43,179 nt of DNA from NCBI GenBank assembly GCA_013216015.1, contig JABSOI010000051.1:1-43179 (forward strand), in the 5' to 3' direction. The stretch's first letter is position 1; every line of letters starts with the position of its first letter. Below, piece after piece: positions 7,570 to 16,877 of the stretch. The DNA is from Alteromonadaceae bacterium. GTDB taxonomy: Bacteria > Pseudomonadota > Gammaproteobacteria > Enterobacterales > Alteromonadaceae. The position numbers were made by a program, and so were the translations under genes. The notes under the pieces were generated by a model. That model saw nothing but the letters and a program-made list of their open reading frames with translations. It did not search any database and was not told where the DNA came from.

Positions 7570-10500
7570 ATGTTTACTCAAAATAAGTTAAGTCGTATTA
7601 CAGTAGCTATTGCTCTGTCGGTTGGATTGACTACTGCTGCTGTGGCGGAAACATCTTCTGCAATTCGTGGCGTTGTATCGACAGAAGCAGGAACAGTAAT
7701 TTCTGGCGCGTCTGTGACATTAACTGATACACGAACAGGTACTGTGAAAGTGCTAACGACTAACGAATCAGGTCGATTCAGTGCTATAGGCCTGCGTGTT
7801 GGTGGTCCATATACGTTAATTGTTAAAAGTGAAGCGGGATCAAGAACAATTAAAGACGTTTATTTAAACCTGGGTGAACCAGCTTATTTGAAAGTTGCCC
7901 TTATATCTGAAAGTACAATAGAAAAGATTGTAATAACGGGTCGCTCGTTTGGCATTATGCTTGAGGCAAAAGGTCCTTCGGCTAATTTTAATTTCGCAGA
8001 TTTACAAGCTCAGCCTTCAATTTCACGTGATATAAAAGATGTTATTGCTAATGATCCCCGCATTGTTATTGATGTTAGCAACACTGATGCAGTTCAATGT
8101 GCTGGCGCAAACAATCGTTATAATAGTATGACTGTTGACGGAATTAAGCAGAATGATAATTACGGCTTGAATGGGAATGGTTATCCTACTGAACGTTTAC
8201 CATTCCCATTTGATGCAATTGATCAAATTGCGGTTGAATTGGCTCCTTTTGATGTTCAATACGGTGGTTTTACCGGGTGTAATATTAATGCAGTCATTCG
8301 TTCGGGTACTAATGAATTCCATGGTAATGTTTTTGTGGATTACAACAATGAATCACTGCAAGGTGATGAAATTAACGGTCAAAAATTTAATGTGCCGGAT
8401 TTTAGTGAAAAACGGTATGGTTTTGCCATAGGTGGTCCAATCATTAAAGATAAGTTGTTCTTTTTTGCGGCGTATGAAAAACATAATCCTACCGAAATTT
8501 TTGATGATGGTCCTGAAGGAGCTGGTTTTCCTTCGCCTATTGTAGGCCTTACGGTTGCCGACTTTGAAGAAATTGCAAATATAGCGAGCAGTGTCTACGG
8601 TTATACAGTCGGAGATATAGCCAGATTTGCAGACGAAGCTGAAGAAAAGAAGTTATTGAAAATTGATTTTAATATTAATGAAGATCATCGAGCTTCTCTA
8701 ACCTATCAAAATACAAATGGTAACAATATAAGATCTACTGGTACGGGATCAAGCAGTTATGCAGCTAACGATCGTTATTATAAAAGAGCTAATAAACTAA
8801 CAACATATTCTGCTCAGTTTTTTTCTGATTGGACAGATAATTTCTCGACTGAGATCAGGATAGGCAAGGCGGAAATAAAAAATGGACAAACTCCGGTAAA
8901 TTCTGATCCTGATTTTGGTGATTTTGAAATTAGTGATGTAGTACCGGGGGTGGATGTCTTCTTTGGTATAGATCAATATCGTCAGGCAAATAGCCTTGCA
9001 TACGATACGGACAGTCTTAAATTTGCAGGTACTTATTTTCTTGATGATCATGAGATCACCGGTGGATTTGAATATGAAGCGGTAGATGTCTTCAATTTAT
9101 TCGTGCCACGCAGTCAAGGTCGGTTTCAATTTGCTTCTCTTGATGATTTCAGAAACGGTTTAGCTGATCGTATTCGTTATAATATTCCTCCTTCACTTGA
9201 TGCTAATGACGGAGCTGCGGAGTTTACGCTTGAAACGACTACCATGTATTTACAAGATCGTTTTACCGTTAACGATGAACTGACTTTAACTTTTGGTTTA
9301 CGCTACGACAGCTGGGATAGTGGGGATACACCAACGATTAATATCAATTTTTTACAACGTTATGGTTTCCGTAATTCTACTGCACCTGATATGGATTTAA
9401 TTCAACCTCGTTTTGGTTTTAACTATGTTCTTGATGACACCACCTTTATTTATGGTGGCGTTGGTTTGTTCGCAGGTGGTAATCCTAATGTCTGGATGTC
9501 TAATAACTATTCAAATAATGGTTTATTGATCAGTGCTTCTGATGTTAGCAGAGGCCAGGGAAATTCCGATGAAGAAAACGCCCTTATTGATGCGGCTTTA
9601 GATGCCAGTAATACGGCGAATTTTGGTTTTGAATTACCTCAGCTGTCGGTGTCCAGTTTAGTGGGGGGTGATGGTGCTGTTAATGCGCTTGATAAAAATT
9701 TTGAAGTACCGGCTCTTTGGAAATATAACATTGGTCTTAAAAAAGAATTTGAAAGTGGATTAGTAACAGGTGTAGATTTAATCTACTCCAGACAGAAAAA
9801 CAGCCCTAAATCACATCCATTAAATACGGTTAAAATCGGTACAGCACCTGATGATCGTCCTATTTACAAGGACGTAGATTTACTTGATCCTGATTGCGTT
9901 TCAGCTCCCGCTGGTGCGGATTGTAGTGGTCGTTCAACGACAGATTACATTTTGACTAACGCAGATAAAGACGGCTCTGCGACTATTCTTTCGTTTTTTG
10001 CCAACCAGCAGTTTGACAATGGTTTCAAATTTTCTGCTGGTTATGCTTTCATGGATGCCGAAGAAGGCAGTCCAATGAATTCTTCAACTGTTAGTTCAAA
10101 CTTTGGTAATTTGTCTGTTAAGGATTTGAATAATCCGGCAATAGCAACGAGTAACTATGAAATTCGTCACAGACTGACACTGAATTTGTCATATTCGCAT
10201 GAGTTTATTTCTGGCTATGCGAGTACTGTAAATATGTTCGCTCAGAGAGTTAAAGGTAAAGCTTTCAGTTGGACATTTGATAATGACCCTGGTTTTGGTG
10301 ATGAAAGATCTTCTGAAGATCGTAACTTGCTTTATGTGCCTTTGGAAAATGACCCTTTGGTGAATTATGCCGATGGTTTCGATTTGACAGCATTCAATCA
10401 ATTCATATCTGATCATGGGCTTGAAGGAAGTCGGGGAACAATACTTGACCGTAATAGCGCTCACAGTAGCTGGTGGACAAGGGTTGATTTAAAGTTCACT

Positions 10501-10752
10501 CAGGAGATCCCAGGTATTCTACAAGGACACAAAGGAAATATTTTCTTTTCAATTAAAAATCTGGGGAATTTTATAAATGATAAATGGGGGACATATGAGC
10601 AAGTTGATTTTGAGCACAATGCCCCTGTAGTGGATGCAACAATTGTTGATGGTAAGTATCTTTATACAAACTTTGATGGATTCAGAGGTCAGAGTATTGA
10701 TGCTGAAGCATCAGCCTGGCATGCGGTTATGGGCGTAAATTATAAATTCTAA
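7570..10752 (+). CDS. Oar-like TonB-dependent receptor 1
   Basis: A 1060-residue outer-membrane receptor. Signal peptide 1-26 (cut at AVA-ET); a carboxypeptidase regulatory-like beta-sandwich at ~30-112 (SAIRGVVSTEAGTVISGASVT); a plug at ~125-250 with TVDGIKQND and SGTNEFHGNVF; then a long beta-barrel ending in aromatic F, as outer-membrane barrels do. The layout matches Oar-like receptors, which import ligands too large or scarce for porins using TonB energy. Two plug cysteines, C177 (VQCAGANNRYNS) and C237 (FTGCNINAV), are absent at the same positions in the two sister receptors here and could form a disulfide. The gene is divergent from the RutR-like operon and ends at a strong terminator. 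The substrate is inferred to be nucleoside-, nucleotide- or DNA-derived from context only. Confidence 0.88.
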   Translation: MFTQNKLSRITVAIALSVGLTTAAVAETSSAIRGVVSTEAGTVISGASVTLTDTRTGTVKVLTTNESGRFSAIGLRVGGPYTLIVKSEAGSRTIKDVYLNLGEPAYLKVALISESTIEKIVITGRSFGIMLEAKGPSANFNFADLQAQPSISRDIKDVIANDPRIVIDVSNTDAVQCAGANNRYNSMTVDGIKQNDNYGLNGNGYPTERLPFPFDAIDQIAVELAPFDVQYGGFTGCNINAVIRSGTNEFHGNVFVDYNNESLQGDEINGQKFNVPDFSEKRYGFAIGGPIIKDKLFFFAAYEKHNPTEIFDDGPEGAGFPSPIVGLTVADFEEIANIASSVYGYTVGDIARFADEAEEKKLLKIDFNINEDHRASLTYQNTNGNNIRSTGTGSSSYAANDRYYKRANKLTTYSAQFFSDWTDNFSTEIRIGKAEIKNGQTPVNSDPDFGDFEISDVVPGVDVFFGIDQYRQANSLAYDTDSLKFAGTYFLDDHEITGGFEYEAVDVFNLFVPRSQGRFQFASLDDFRNGLADRIRYNIPPSLDANDGAAEFTLETTTMYLQDRFTVNDELTLTFGLRYDSWDSGDTPTININFLQRYGFRNSTAPDMDLIQPRFGFNYVLDDTTFIYGGVGLFAGGNPNVWMSNNYSNNGLLISASDVSRGQGNSDEENALIDAALDASNTANFGFELPQLSVSSLVGGDGAVNALDKNFEVPALWKYNIGLKKEFESGLVTGVDLIYSRQKNSPKSHPLNTVKIGTAPDDRPIYKDVDLLDPDCVSAPAGADCSGRSTTDYILTNADKDGSATILSFFANQQFDNGFKFSAGYAFMDAEEGSPMNSSTVSSNFGNLSVKDLNNPAIATSNYEIRHRLTLNLSYSHEFISGYASTVNMFAQRVKGKAFSWTFDNDPGFGDERSSEDRNLLYVPLENDPLVNYADGFDLTAFNQFISDHGLEGSRGTILDRNSAHSSWWTRVDLKFTQEIPGILQGHKGNIFFSIKNLGNFINDKWGTYEQVDFEHNAPVVDATIVDGKYLYTNFDGFRGQSIDAEASAWHAVMGVNYKF

Positions 10753-10824
10753 TAATTGTGTGCTCAGGTAAGAATTTCCTCACTGTGTGGTGATTTACAC
10801 CTGAATAACTGGAATAGTAAAACA

Positions 10825-10857
10825 AACACCGAACATGAGAATGTTCGGTGTTTTTTT
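10825..10857 (+). terminator. rho-independent terminator of Oar receptor 1
   Basis: ACACCGAACAT pairs with ATGTTCGGTGT across a GAGA loop and is followed by seven T residues (10851-10857). This is a strong intrinsic terminator 72 bases after the receptor stop codon. Confidence 0.92.
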
Positions 10858-10991
10858 ATTTATTTATTTGTTTGTTTATTTATCACCATCACCATCATTA
10901 TTATGATTATATTTAACGGTTTACCCTACCATTAAGCCGATACAAAATGCCTTTGTTGGCTTTTTATTTGCTATTATTTTTTTGATAATAA

Positions 10992-11007
10992 TTGACCAAA
11001 AGGTCAA
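10992..11007. promoter_or_regulatory. RutR-type operator, site B
   Basis: TTGACCAAAAGGTCAA has a perfect TTGACC/GGTCAA inverted pair around a four-base centre, one base off the TTGACCA-N2-TGGTCAA consensus. It lies just upstream of a plausible -35/-10 pair and 447 bases before the second Oar-type receptor. Confidence 0.75.
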
Positions 11008-11232
11008 ATAATTGGTTTTTTGTAATTGCTTTCTATATACTTGCGCCTGTTTAATTTTCATTATTTAACTAGAGATTAATATTTAAGGCTAGATTTCAAA
11101 TTAGCTACTATGAAATGGGAATGCGAATCTGTCCATTTATGATCGAGAACTATCTTTTTAGTTTTATTGGATAGTGGATTATTTGGCTTGTTATTCACAT
11201 ATTAATGATGTTTAATTAAATTGAACTTTTTC

Positions 11233-11248
11233 TTGACTCACTAGTCAG
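11233..11248. promoter_or_regulatory. weak RutR-type operator, site C
   Basis: TTGACTCACTAGTCAG keeps the TGACT/AGTCA inverted arms but differs from the consensus at the inner C/G positions. It is 206 bases before receptor 2 and precedes a TATAAT (11266-11271). It may be a secondary site. Confidence 0.4.
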
Positions 11249-11454
11249 GTTCCCGTTTGTGAAATTATAATTTTTGAATTATAATTTTTGAATTTTAATT
11301 TTTAAATATGTTTACTGGTAGTGTCATATAAATGTAAAGATTCTCTGTTTTAATTTCTGGAAAATAATAAATAGAAGCGATAATTGAAAATGCTTCATAT
11401 AGATAATTATAAAAATATTAAATATTAAAATATAAACCACCACAAGGAAACAAG

Positions 11455-14400
11455 ATGAAAACTCATCGTCTCTCACGCATCACTGGCGCGTTAGTACTTG
11501 CACTTGGCTTAACGACATCAGCAATGGCTAATGAAACCTCGTCAGGCATATCTGGTAAAATATTAAATCCGACAGGGCAAGCAGCTCCAAACACAACAAT
11601 TATTGTTACTCATATCCCGACGGGAGCCACGAAAACAGTAGTAACAAACGATTCTGGTAGTTATAACATTCGTGGTTTGCGCGTAGGCGGGCCATATAAA
11701 GTTGTTATAGATTCTGACGATTTTAAAGACCAGAAACATGCAGGTATATATCTTGAGGTGGGCAAGCAATTTCGTTTATCAACTAATTTAGACGTTGATA
11801 ACATTGAGCGTATTGCTGTAACAGGAAGCAAGATCTCCGGCTTTACTAATTCGGGTTCTTCTGGTTCTTGGGGAGCAGACGAGATAATTAAAGCAGCTGG
11901 TGGTAACCGAGATTTAAAAGATATTCTTAGATCAAATCCACTTGTTACCATTGGTACTGGTAGTGACGCTGAAATGTCAATTGCTGGTACAAATCCACGA
12001 TTTAATAGTTTTACTGTTGATGGTGTAAAACAAAATGATGATTTTGGCTTAAATAAAAATGGTTACCCAACGCAGCGTTCACCTATTTCAATTGATGCTA
12101 TTGAGCAAGTGAGTGTAGAAACATCACCTTTTTCAGTAAGAAATGGCGGTTTTTCCGGTGGTCAGATTAATGCTGTTACTAAATCTGGTACCAATGAGTT
12201 CCATGGAACTTTATCTTATGAAAAAGATTCAGACAGTTGGGCTGGTACACCAAAAGATTTATACGGTAATGATGCAGAGTTAGAATTTGAATCAACAACT
12301 TATGCGGCAACTATTGGTGGTCCAATTATTGAAAATAAGTTGTTTTTCTTTGCTTCATATGAAAATTTTGACAGACCAACCTCTGTAGAATGGGGTCCTG
12401 CGGATGCATCAGGAGCAAATAAAGCGGTTGCTACTTTAGACCAATATAATCGCATCAGAGAAATTGCTCAATCAGTATACGGTGTTGATCCAGGTACTTG
12501 GGATGCGCGACCGGAAGAAACTGATGAAAAAATATTAGTTAAAGTTGATTGGAATATAAATGATGATCATCGTGCTGCTTTTACCTATCAGAATACTGAA
12601 GGTAACGTAACGCGAAACATGTCCACCAAGAAGTCTGAATTAAAATTATCAAGTCATTGGTATAATAAGAATGAAAAATTAGAAACATTCGCTGCTCATT
12701 TTTATTCAGATTGGTCTGATAACTTTTCTTCTGAAATAAAACTAGCGTGGAAAGATGTAGAAACTGAACAGGCGTCAAACAATAAGTTAATGGGTGACGT
12801 TACTGTTGATGTAACTGATCACGGCGAGAGTGTAACTTTTGGTTCAGACAAATACCGCCATGGTAATGCACTGAGCAATGAGACCTTTTCATTCCGTGCC
12901 TTGGGTGAATATCTCTATGATGACCACGAAATTAGTTTTGGTGTAGAGTACGATACAATAAGTGTCATTAATTTGTTTGTGCCAAGCTCATTAGGTGAAT
13001 GGGGTTTTGATAGCATTGATGACTTTGAAAACCGTGAAGCTAGTTATATGGCATACGCTAATGCCTACACTAACAATCAAGCAGATGCTGAAGCACGTTT
13101 TACATTTGTAACAACGACATTCTTTATTGAAGATTCGTTTGATTTAACTGACGAAATACGTGTTACTGCTGGTTTACGTTATGAAACAATTAGTTCAGAT
13201 GATGAACCTACTCATAATACTAATTTTGAGGCACGTTATGGTTTCTCAAACTCTGAAAGTCTTGATGGTGAAAGTATTCTTCTACCAAGAGTTGGTATTG
13301 AATGGCAAGCTACGGATGATATAATTGTTCGGGGCGGAATTGGTAAATTTAGTGGTGGTAAACCAAATGTCTGGTTGTCTAACGCATACAGTAATGATGG
13401 TATTACTAATGTAAGTGCAAACAACGTAAGTGATTATTTGTCTAACGTAGATATTACTCAAGTACCACAAGGTGTACTCGATGGTATGGTTTCAGGTGAT
13501 GGTAATACTAACGTAACTGATCCTAATTTGAAATTACCGACAGATTGGCGTTCAAGTGTAAGCTTAGATTACACATTTTCTTTACCTGAATTAGGTGATG
13601 ATTGGTTATGGACTGCTGAATTTATCTATGTTGATAAAGAGGATGATTTATTCTGGCAAGATTTAACGCGTCAGTTTGTTGGTACAACAGCTGCTGGCCG
13701 TAAACTTTATCAACCAATTGATGTTTTAACAGGTGAAGCGACTCAGCGTTTTGACATACTGATGAAAAACGCAAATAAAGATGGTGATAGTAAAATATTT
13801 ACTACCAGTTTGAGTAAATATTTTGATAATGGTTTTGGTTTTAATGCTTCATACACTAATCAAAATGTTACTGAAGGTACACCAGGCACATCATCAACTT
13901 CAATGTCGAACTTTAAATATCCTGTAATGGTAGATCGTAACCATGCTCAATTAGGGCCAGGTTCGTATGAAATTGAACATGCTTTCAAGCTGAATATCAA
14001 CTATTCACATGAATTTATTGAAAATTATGCAACAGCATTTAATTTGTTTTTTGAAAGACGTTCTGGTCGTCCAATTAGCTGGATATTAAATACGTATAAA
14101 AATGCTCAATTTGGTGATCAAACAGAGTTTTACAAAAGTAGTACGTATTTACCTTATATTCCAACAGGAGCTGATGATCCAAATGTTGTATTGGATGGCA
14201 CAGATTGGAATACATTTTCTACCTTTTTAGATGAAACTGGTTTAACTCAGTATGCAGGCGGTTATGCACCTAAAGGTTCGGGAAGAGCGCCTTGGATAAC
14301 GAGAATGGATCTTACTATTACTCAAGAGTTACCTGGTTTCATGGAAGGCCATAAAGGTGAGTTTTTCTTAAGTATTAAAAACTTATTAAATATGATAGAT

Positions 14401-14586
14401 CATTCTAAAGGTCAGGCAGTACGAAGCGAATATGGCACACACTATGTGGCAGATGCGAGTATTGATGATCAAGGTCGTTATGTTTATGAAGAACCATACA
14501 ATGATTTTAGTTCGAAAAACTATTCAATGGTTGATATTGATGAGTCAGCTTGGGCTATTAAAATGGGCGTACGTTATAGATTTTAA
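11455..14586 (+). CDS. Oar-like TonB-dependent receptor 2
   Basis: A 1043-residue outer-membrane receptor of the same family as the gene at 7570. Signal peptide 1-25 (SAMA-NE); carboxypeptidase regulatory-like domain ~30-115 (SGISGKILNPTGQAAPNTTI); plug with FTVDGVKQNDDFGLNKNGYP and KSGTNEFHG; and a barrel ending MGVRYRF. The plug lacks the cysteine pair of receptor 1 (SIAGTNPRFNS and FSGGQINAV instead). Residues around LPELGDDWLWTAEFIYVD and the N-terminal half align with receptor 3 better than with receptor 1. Two RutR-type sites lie upstream and an intrinsic terminator downstream. Likely role: TonB-driven uptake of nucleosides or their oligomers, inferred from neighbours cdd-deoA and nupC-udk. 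Confidence 0.88.
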   Translation: MKTHRLSRITGALVLALGLTTSAMANETSSGISGKILNPTGQAAPNTTIIVTHIPTGATKTVVTNDSGSYNIRGLRVGGPYKVVIDSDDFKDQKHAGIYLEVGKQFRLSTNLDVDNIERIAVTGSKISGFTNSGSSGSWGADEIIKAAGGNRDLKDILRSNPLVTIGTGSDAEMSIAGTNPRFNSFTVDGVKQNDDFGLNKNGYPTQRSPISIDAIEQVSVETSPFSVRNGGFSGGQINAVTKSGTNEFHGTLSYEKDSDSWAGTPKDLYGNDAELEFESTTYAATIGGPIIENKLFFFASYENFDRPTSVEWGPADASGANKAVATLDQYNRIREIAQSVYGVDPGTWDARPEETDEKILVKVDWNINDDHRAAFTYQNTEGNVTRNMSTKKSELKLSSHWYNKNEKLETFAAHFYSDWSDNFSSEIKLAWKDVETEQASNNKLMGDVTVDVTDHGESVTFGSDKYRHGNALSNETFSFRALGEYLYDDHEISFGVEYDTISVINLFVPSSLGEWGFDSIDDFENREASYMAYANAYTNNQADAEARFTFVTTTFFIEDSFDLTDEIRVTAGLRYETISSDDEPTHNTNFEARYGFSNSESLDGESILLPRVGIEWQATDDIIVRGGIGKFSGGKPNVWLSNAYSNDGITNVSANNVSDYLSNVDITQVPQGVLDGMVSGDGNTNVTDPNLKLPTDWRSSVSLDYTFSLPELGDDWLWTAEFIYVDKEDDLFWQDLTRQFVGTTAAGRKLYQPIDVLTGEATQRFDILMKNANKDGDSKIFTTSLSKYFDNGFGFNASYTNQNVTEGTPGTSSTSMSNFKYPVMVDRNHAQLGPGSYEIEHAFKLNINYSHEFIENYATAFNLFFERRSGRPISWILNTYKNAQFGDQTEFYKSSTYLPYIPTGADDPNVVLDGTDWNTFSTFLDETGLTQYAGGYAPKGSGRAPWITRMDLTITQELPGFMEGHKGEFFLSIKNLLNMIDHSKGQAVRSEYGTHYVADASIDDQGRYVYEEPYNDFSSKNYSMVDIDESAWAIKMGVRYRF

Positions 14587-14594
14587 GTAATTTA

Positions 14595-14685
14595 TTCGTT
14601 ACCTATATTGGTAACTTATATTGGTAACTTATATTGGTAACTTAAATTAGTAACTTAAATTAGTAACTTATATTCGTAATTAATA
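14595..14685. repeat. 13-bp tandem repeat, seven units
   Basis: Seven consecutive 13-bp units resembling TTGGTAACTTATA, with point differences between units (TTAGTAACTTAAA, TTCGTAATTAATA and others). It fills the gap between the receptor 2 stop codon and its terminator hairpin. Confidence 0.88.
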
Positions 14686-14715
14686 AAAGCCGGGCCTTTG
14701 TGTCCGGCTTTTTGT
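14685..14715 (+). terminator. rho-independent terminator of Oar receptor 2
   Basis: AAAAGCCGG (14685-14693) pairs with CCGGCTTTTT (14704-14713) across a 10-base loop, with a T run at the 3' side. It follows the tandem repeat downstream of receptor 2. Confidence 0.88.
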
Positions 14716-14893
14716 TTGCCAGTCTATAATAAATTTGTCCACTTGGAAGAAACTATAAATACTGCCCTTTAATCAATAGATATTAATTTTACCACCTGTA
14801 GACACCACCCCACATAAAATTAACAAACACCTGTTATTTAACATTATTTTTTATTGATGACACAAAATGTTAAACTAAATATTCATTATTAAC

Positions 14894-14921
14894 TTGCACA
14901 AATTTTTAACTAAGATATAGT
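14894..14921 (+). promoter_or_regulatory. cdd-deoA promoter
   Basis: TTGCAC at 14894-14899 and TATAGT at 14916-14921 with a 16-base spacer form a credible sigma-70 promoter. The predicted start falls near 14928, inside the RutR-type operator at 14926-14941, which would give direct repression. Confidence 0.6.
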
Positions 14922-14925
14922 TAAC

Positions 14926-14941
14926 TTGACCATGTGGTCAA
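14926..14941. promoter_or_regulatory. perfect RutR-type operator, site D
   Basis: TTGACCATGTGGTCAA matches TTGACCA-N2-TGGTCAA at every defined position. It overlaps the predicted transcription start of cdd-deoA and ends 16 bases before the cdd start codon. Confidence 0.88.
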
Positions 14942-14957
14942 GTTATTAAGGAGTTAT

Positions 14958-15380
14958 ATGTCCAATCAATCATTTAATGACTGGCAACCGCTGGTAGAGA
15001 AAGCAAAACAAGCTTCACAAAATGCCTATGCACCGTATAGTCATTTTAGTGTAGGTGCTGCTGCGTATACATCAACAGGTAAAATCATTGCTGGTTGCAA
15101 TGTTGAAAATGCCTCTTTTGGCTTAACCGTTTGCGCAGAAAGAAATTGTATTGGGCATGCTGTTGTCAATGGCGAGCAAAAGTTTACTTCTATGGTGATT
15201 TATACCGAACAAACAAAATTAACACCACCTTGTGGGGCTTGTCGTCAGGTTATTGCAGAATTTTTTGAAAGTTCAGCTCAAGTGATGGCAGTGAATCATT
15301 TAGATCAAAGAAAGATTTGGTCTGTTTTTGAATTGTTACCCGATGCCTTTACGCCACAAGATCTTATTAATAAAGATTAA
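14958..15380 (+). CDS. cdd: cytidine deaminase
   Basis: Deaminates cytidine and deoxycytidine to uridine and deoxyuridine in the cytosol. At 140 residues it is the small homotetrameric form, not the longer dimeric E. coli type. Zinc and catalytic residues are intact: C59 and E61 in TVCAERN, and C92 and C95 in PPCGACRQV. The ATG at 14958 is chosen because AAGGAG lies at 14948-14953; an in-frame GTG at 14934 would place the start inside the RutR-type operator. It is the first gene of a two-gene operon with deoA (18-bp gap). The promoter and a perfect operator lie directly upstream, so expression should be induced when the regulator releases DNA. Confidence 0.94.
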   Translation: MSNQSFNDWQPLVEKAKQASQNAYAPYSHFSVGAAAYTSTGKIIAGCNVENASFGLTVCAERNCIGHAVVNGEQKFTSMVIYTEQTKLTPPCGACRQVIAEFFESSAQVMAVNHLDQRKIWSVFELLPDAFTPQDLINKD

Positions 15381-15398
15381 GACATAGGATTTTACTGA

Positions 15399-16712
15399 AT
15401 GTTATTACCCCAAGAAATTATTCGAATAAAACGCAATGGTGATTCTTTATCATCAGAGCAAATATCATCATTTGTCGATGGTCTGGTAAGCAATAAATTT
15501 AATGATGCTCAAGTTGGTTCTATGGCGATGGCTATTTTTCAGCAAGGCATGAATACCGAAGAAATTGTTGCTTTGACTACCTGTATGATGAATTCAGGTG
15601 ATGTTCTTAGTTGGCCTGAATTAGATGCTCCCATTGTTGATAAGCATTCAACGGGTGGTGTCGGTGATAAAGTAAGTTTTATGCTTGCTGCAATTGTTGC
15701 TGCTTGTGGCGCTTATGTTCCTATGATATCTGGACGTGGACTTGGTCATACGGGTGGAACAGCGGATAAACTTGAAAGTATTGAAGGTTTTAATGTTCAA
15801 CCTAGCATTGCTGAATTTAAACGCATTACTAAAGAAGTGGGCGTAGCCATAATCTCCCAAACTGAAAACCTGGCTCCGGCTGACAAACGTTTATATGGTA
15901 TTAGAGACGTGACCGGCACGGTTGAGTCTATACCTTTGATCACAGCATCAATATTATCAAAAAAACTATCTGCCGGGCTTGATGTTTTAGTGATGGACAT
16001 TAAAGTCGGTAATGGCGCTATGATGCACGACATTGAACAAGCTACGGCTCTTGCCAGAAGTATTGTCAGTGTTGCAAATAGTGCAGGGGTGAAAACTCAA
16101 GCCATTATTACTGATATGAATCAGGTATTGGGAACAACGGCAGGTAACGCGCTTGAAATTTATGAAACGGTTAAATATTTAACCGGGAAACAACGTGAAC
16201 CGCGTTTGCATTTAGTTGTTGTTACTCTGGCAAAAGCTATGCTGATGAATACAGGCATTGCCTCTGACGACGCCAGTGCGCAAATTCTGGTTGATAATGC
16301 TTTATCATCAGGTAAAGCAGCAGAAAAGTTTGAGATGATGATTGCAGCGCTTGGTGGACCTAAGGACTTAATTGAAAATCCTTGGAACTCTATGACCAAA
16401 GCGACGATGATTCAAGAGGTGCTGGCACCAGCGCACGGTTATATTACAGGAATGCAAACCCGTGATATTGGCATGACAGTTGTCGGTATGAAAGGCGGTC
16501 GTTTAGCCAATGATGATAAAATTGACCATAGTGTGGGTTTTGATCGTATTTTGCCCGTTGGCACTGTCGTTAATAAAGGTGATGTAATTGCACGGGTTCA
16601 TGCTAATAGCGAAGACGTTATTGCATATGCCAGCCAAAAATATATCAAGGCTGTTGATATTTCAGAATCTGCAGGTGAAGTCTTCCCTGTGATATATCAG
16701 ACGATAAACTAA
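15399..16712 (+). CDS. deoA: thymidine phosphorylase
   Basis: Phosphorolyses thymidine and deoxyuridine to base plus 2-deoxyribose-1-phosphate. At 437 residues it is close to E. coli DeoA (440). The signature DKHSTGGVGDKVSF (residues ~82-95) holds the phosphate-binding glycine loop, and SGRGLGHTGGTADKLES follows. The C-terminal domain with GMTVVGMKGGR and VGTVVNKGDVIARVHA is the usual pyrimidine nucleoside phosphorylase cap. It is co-transcribed with cdd, so cytosine deoxynucleosides are channelled to deoxyuridine and then to base plus sugar phosphate. The product feeds DeoB and DeoC encoded further right. A palindromic repeat followed by T residues at 16807 probably terminates the operon. 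Confidence 0.95.
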   Translation: MLLPQEIIRIKRNGDSLSSEQISSFVDGLVSNKFNDAQVGSMAMAIFQQGMNTEEIVALTTCMMNSGDVLSWPELDAPIVDKHSTGGVGDKVSFMLAAIVAACGAYVPMISGRGLGHTGGTADKLESIEGFNVQPSIAEFKRITKEVGVAIISQTENLAPADKRLYGIRDVTGTVESIPLITASILSKKLSAGLDVLVMDIKVGNGAMMHDIEQATALARSIVSVANSAGVKTQAIITDMNQVLGTTAGNALEIYETVKYLTGKQREPRLHLVVVTLAKAMLMNTGIASDDASAQILVDNALSSGKAAEKFEMMIAALGGPKDLIENPWNSMTKATMIQEVLAPAHGYITGMQTRDIGMTVVGMKGGRLANDDKIDHSVGFDRILPVGTVVNKGDVIARVHANSEDVIAYASQKYIKAVDISESAGEVFPVIYQTIN

Positions 16713-16806
16713 TAGGCTTGGCTATGTCCTGTTAAGTGTGGGGCTACGATCGTAATTCATAGTTTTATTATTTATTTATCAGATTAAGATTTCTGCGCGT
16801 AGTCAG

Positions 16807-16840
16807 GATGGGTTAGCCGAAGGCGTAACCCATCAATTTT
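16807..16840. terminator. REP-like palindrome acting as terminator between deoA and upp
   Basis: GATGGGTTAGCC and GGCGTAACCCATC pair around a GAA loop (16807-16834), followed by AATTTTTT. This is a member of the palindrome family also found at 17683-17796, 27875-27907 and 33766-33793. Here it lies between convergent genes and has a T tract on the deoA side. Confidence 0.7.
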
Positions 16841-16877
16841 TTATTTTGTATAAAACTTCTCTTTATAAAACCTAAAC

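Larger units (their letters stand above)
10858..11454. promoter_or_regulatory. control region of Oar receptor 2
   Basis: No gene is visible. The stretch holds two RutR-type sites (10992-11007 and 11233-11248). A promoter candidate close to the first has TTGGTT at 11013-11018 and TATACT at 11036-11041 with a 17-base spacer; a TATAAT lies at 11266-11271 after the second. A block at 11327-11360 resembles one ahead of receptor 1. The ribosome binding site AAGGAAAC lies just before the ATG at 11455. Confidence 0.5.

Noticed and set aside
10890-10915. CACCATCACCATCATTATTATGATTAT as a functional repeat
   Set aside because: Short, imperfect trinucleotide-like run after a terminator with no supporting structure.
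15648-16399. Leftward frames inside deoA
   Set aside because: Shadows of a strongly conserved enzyme gene on the other strand.
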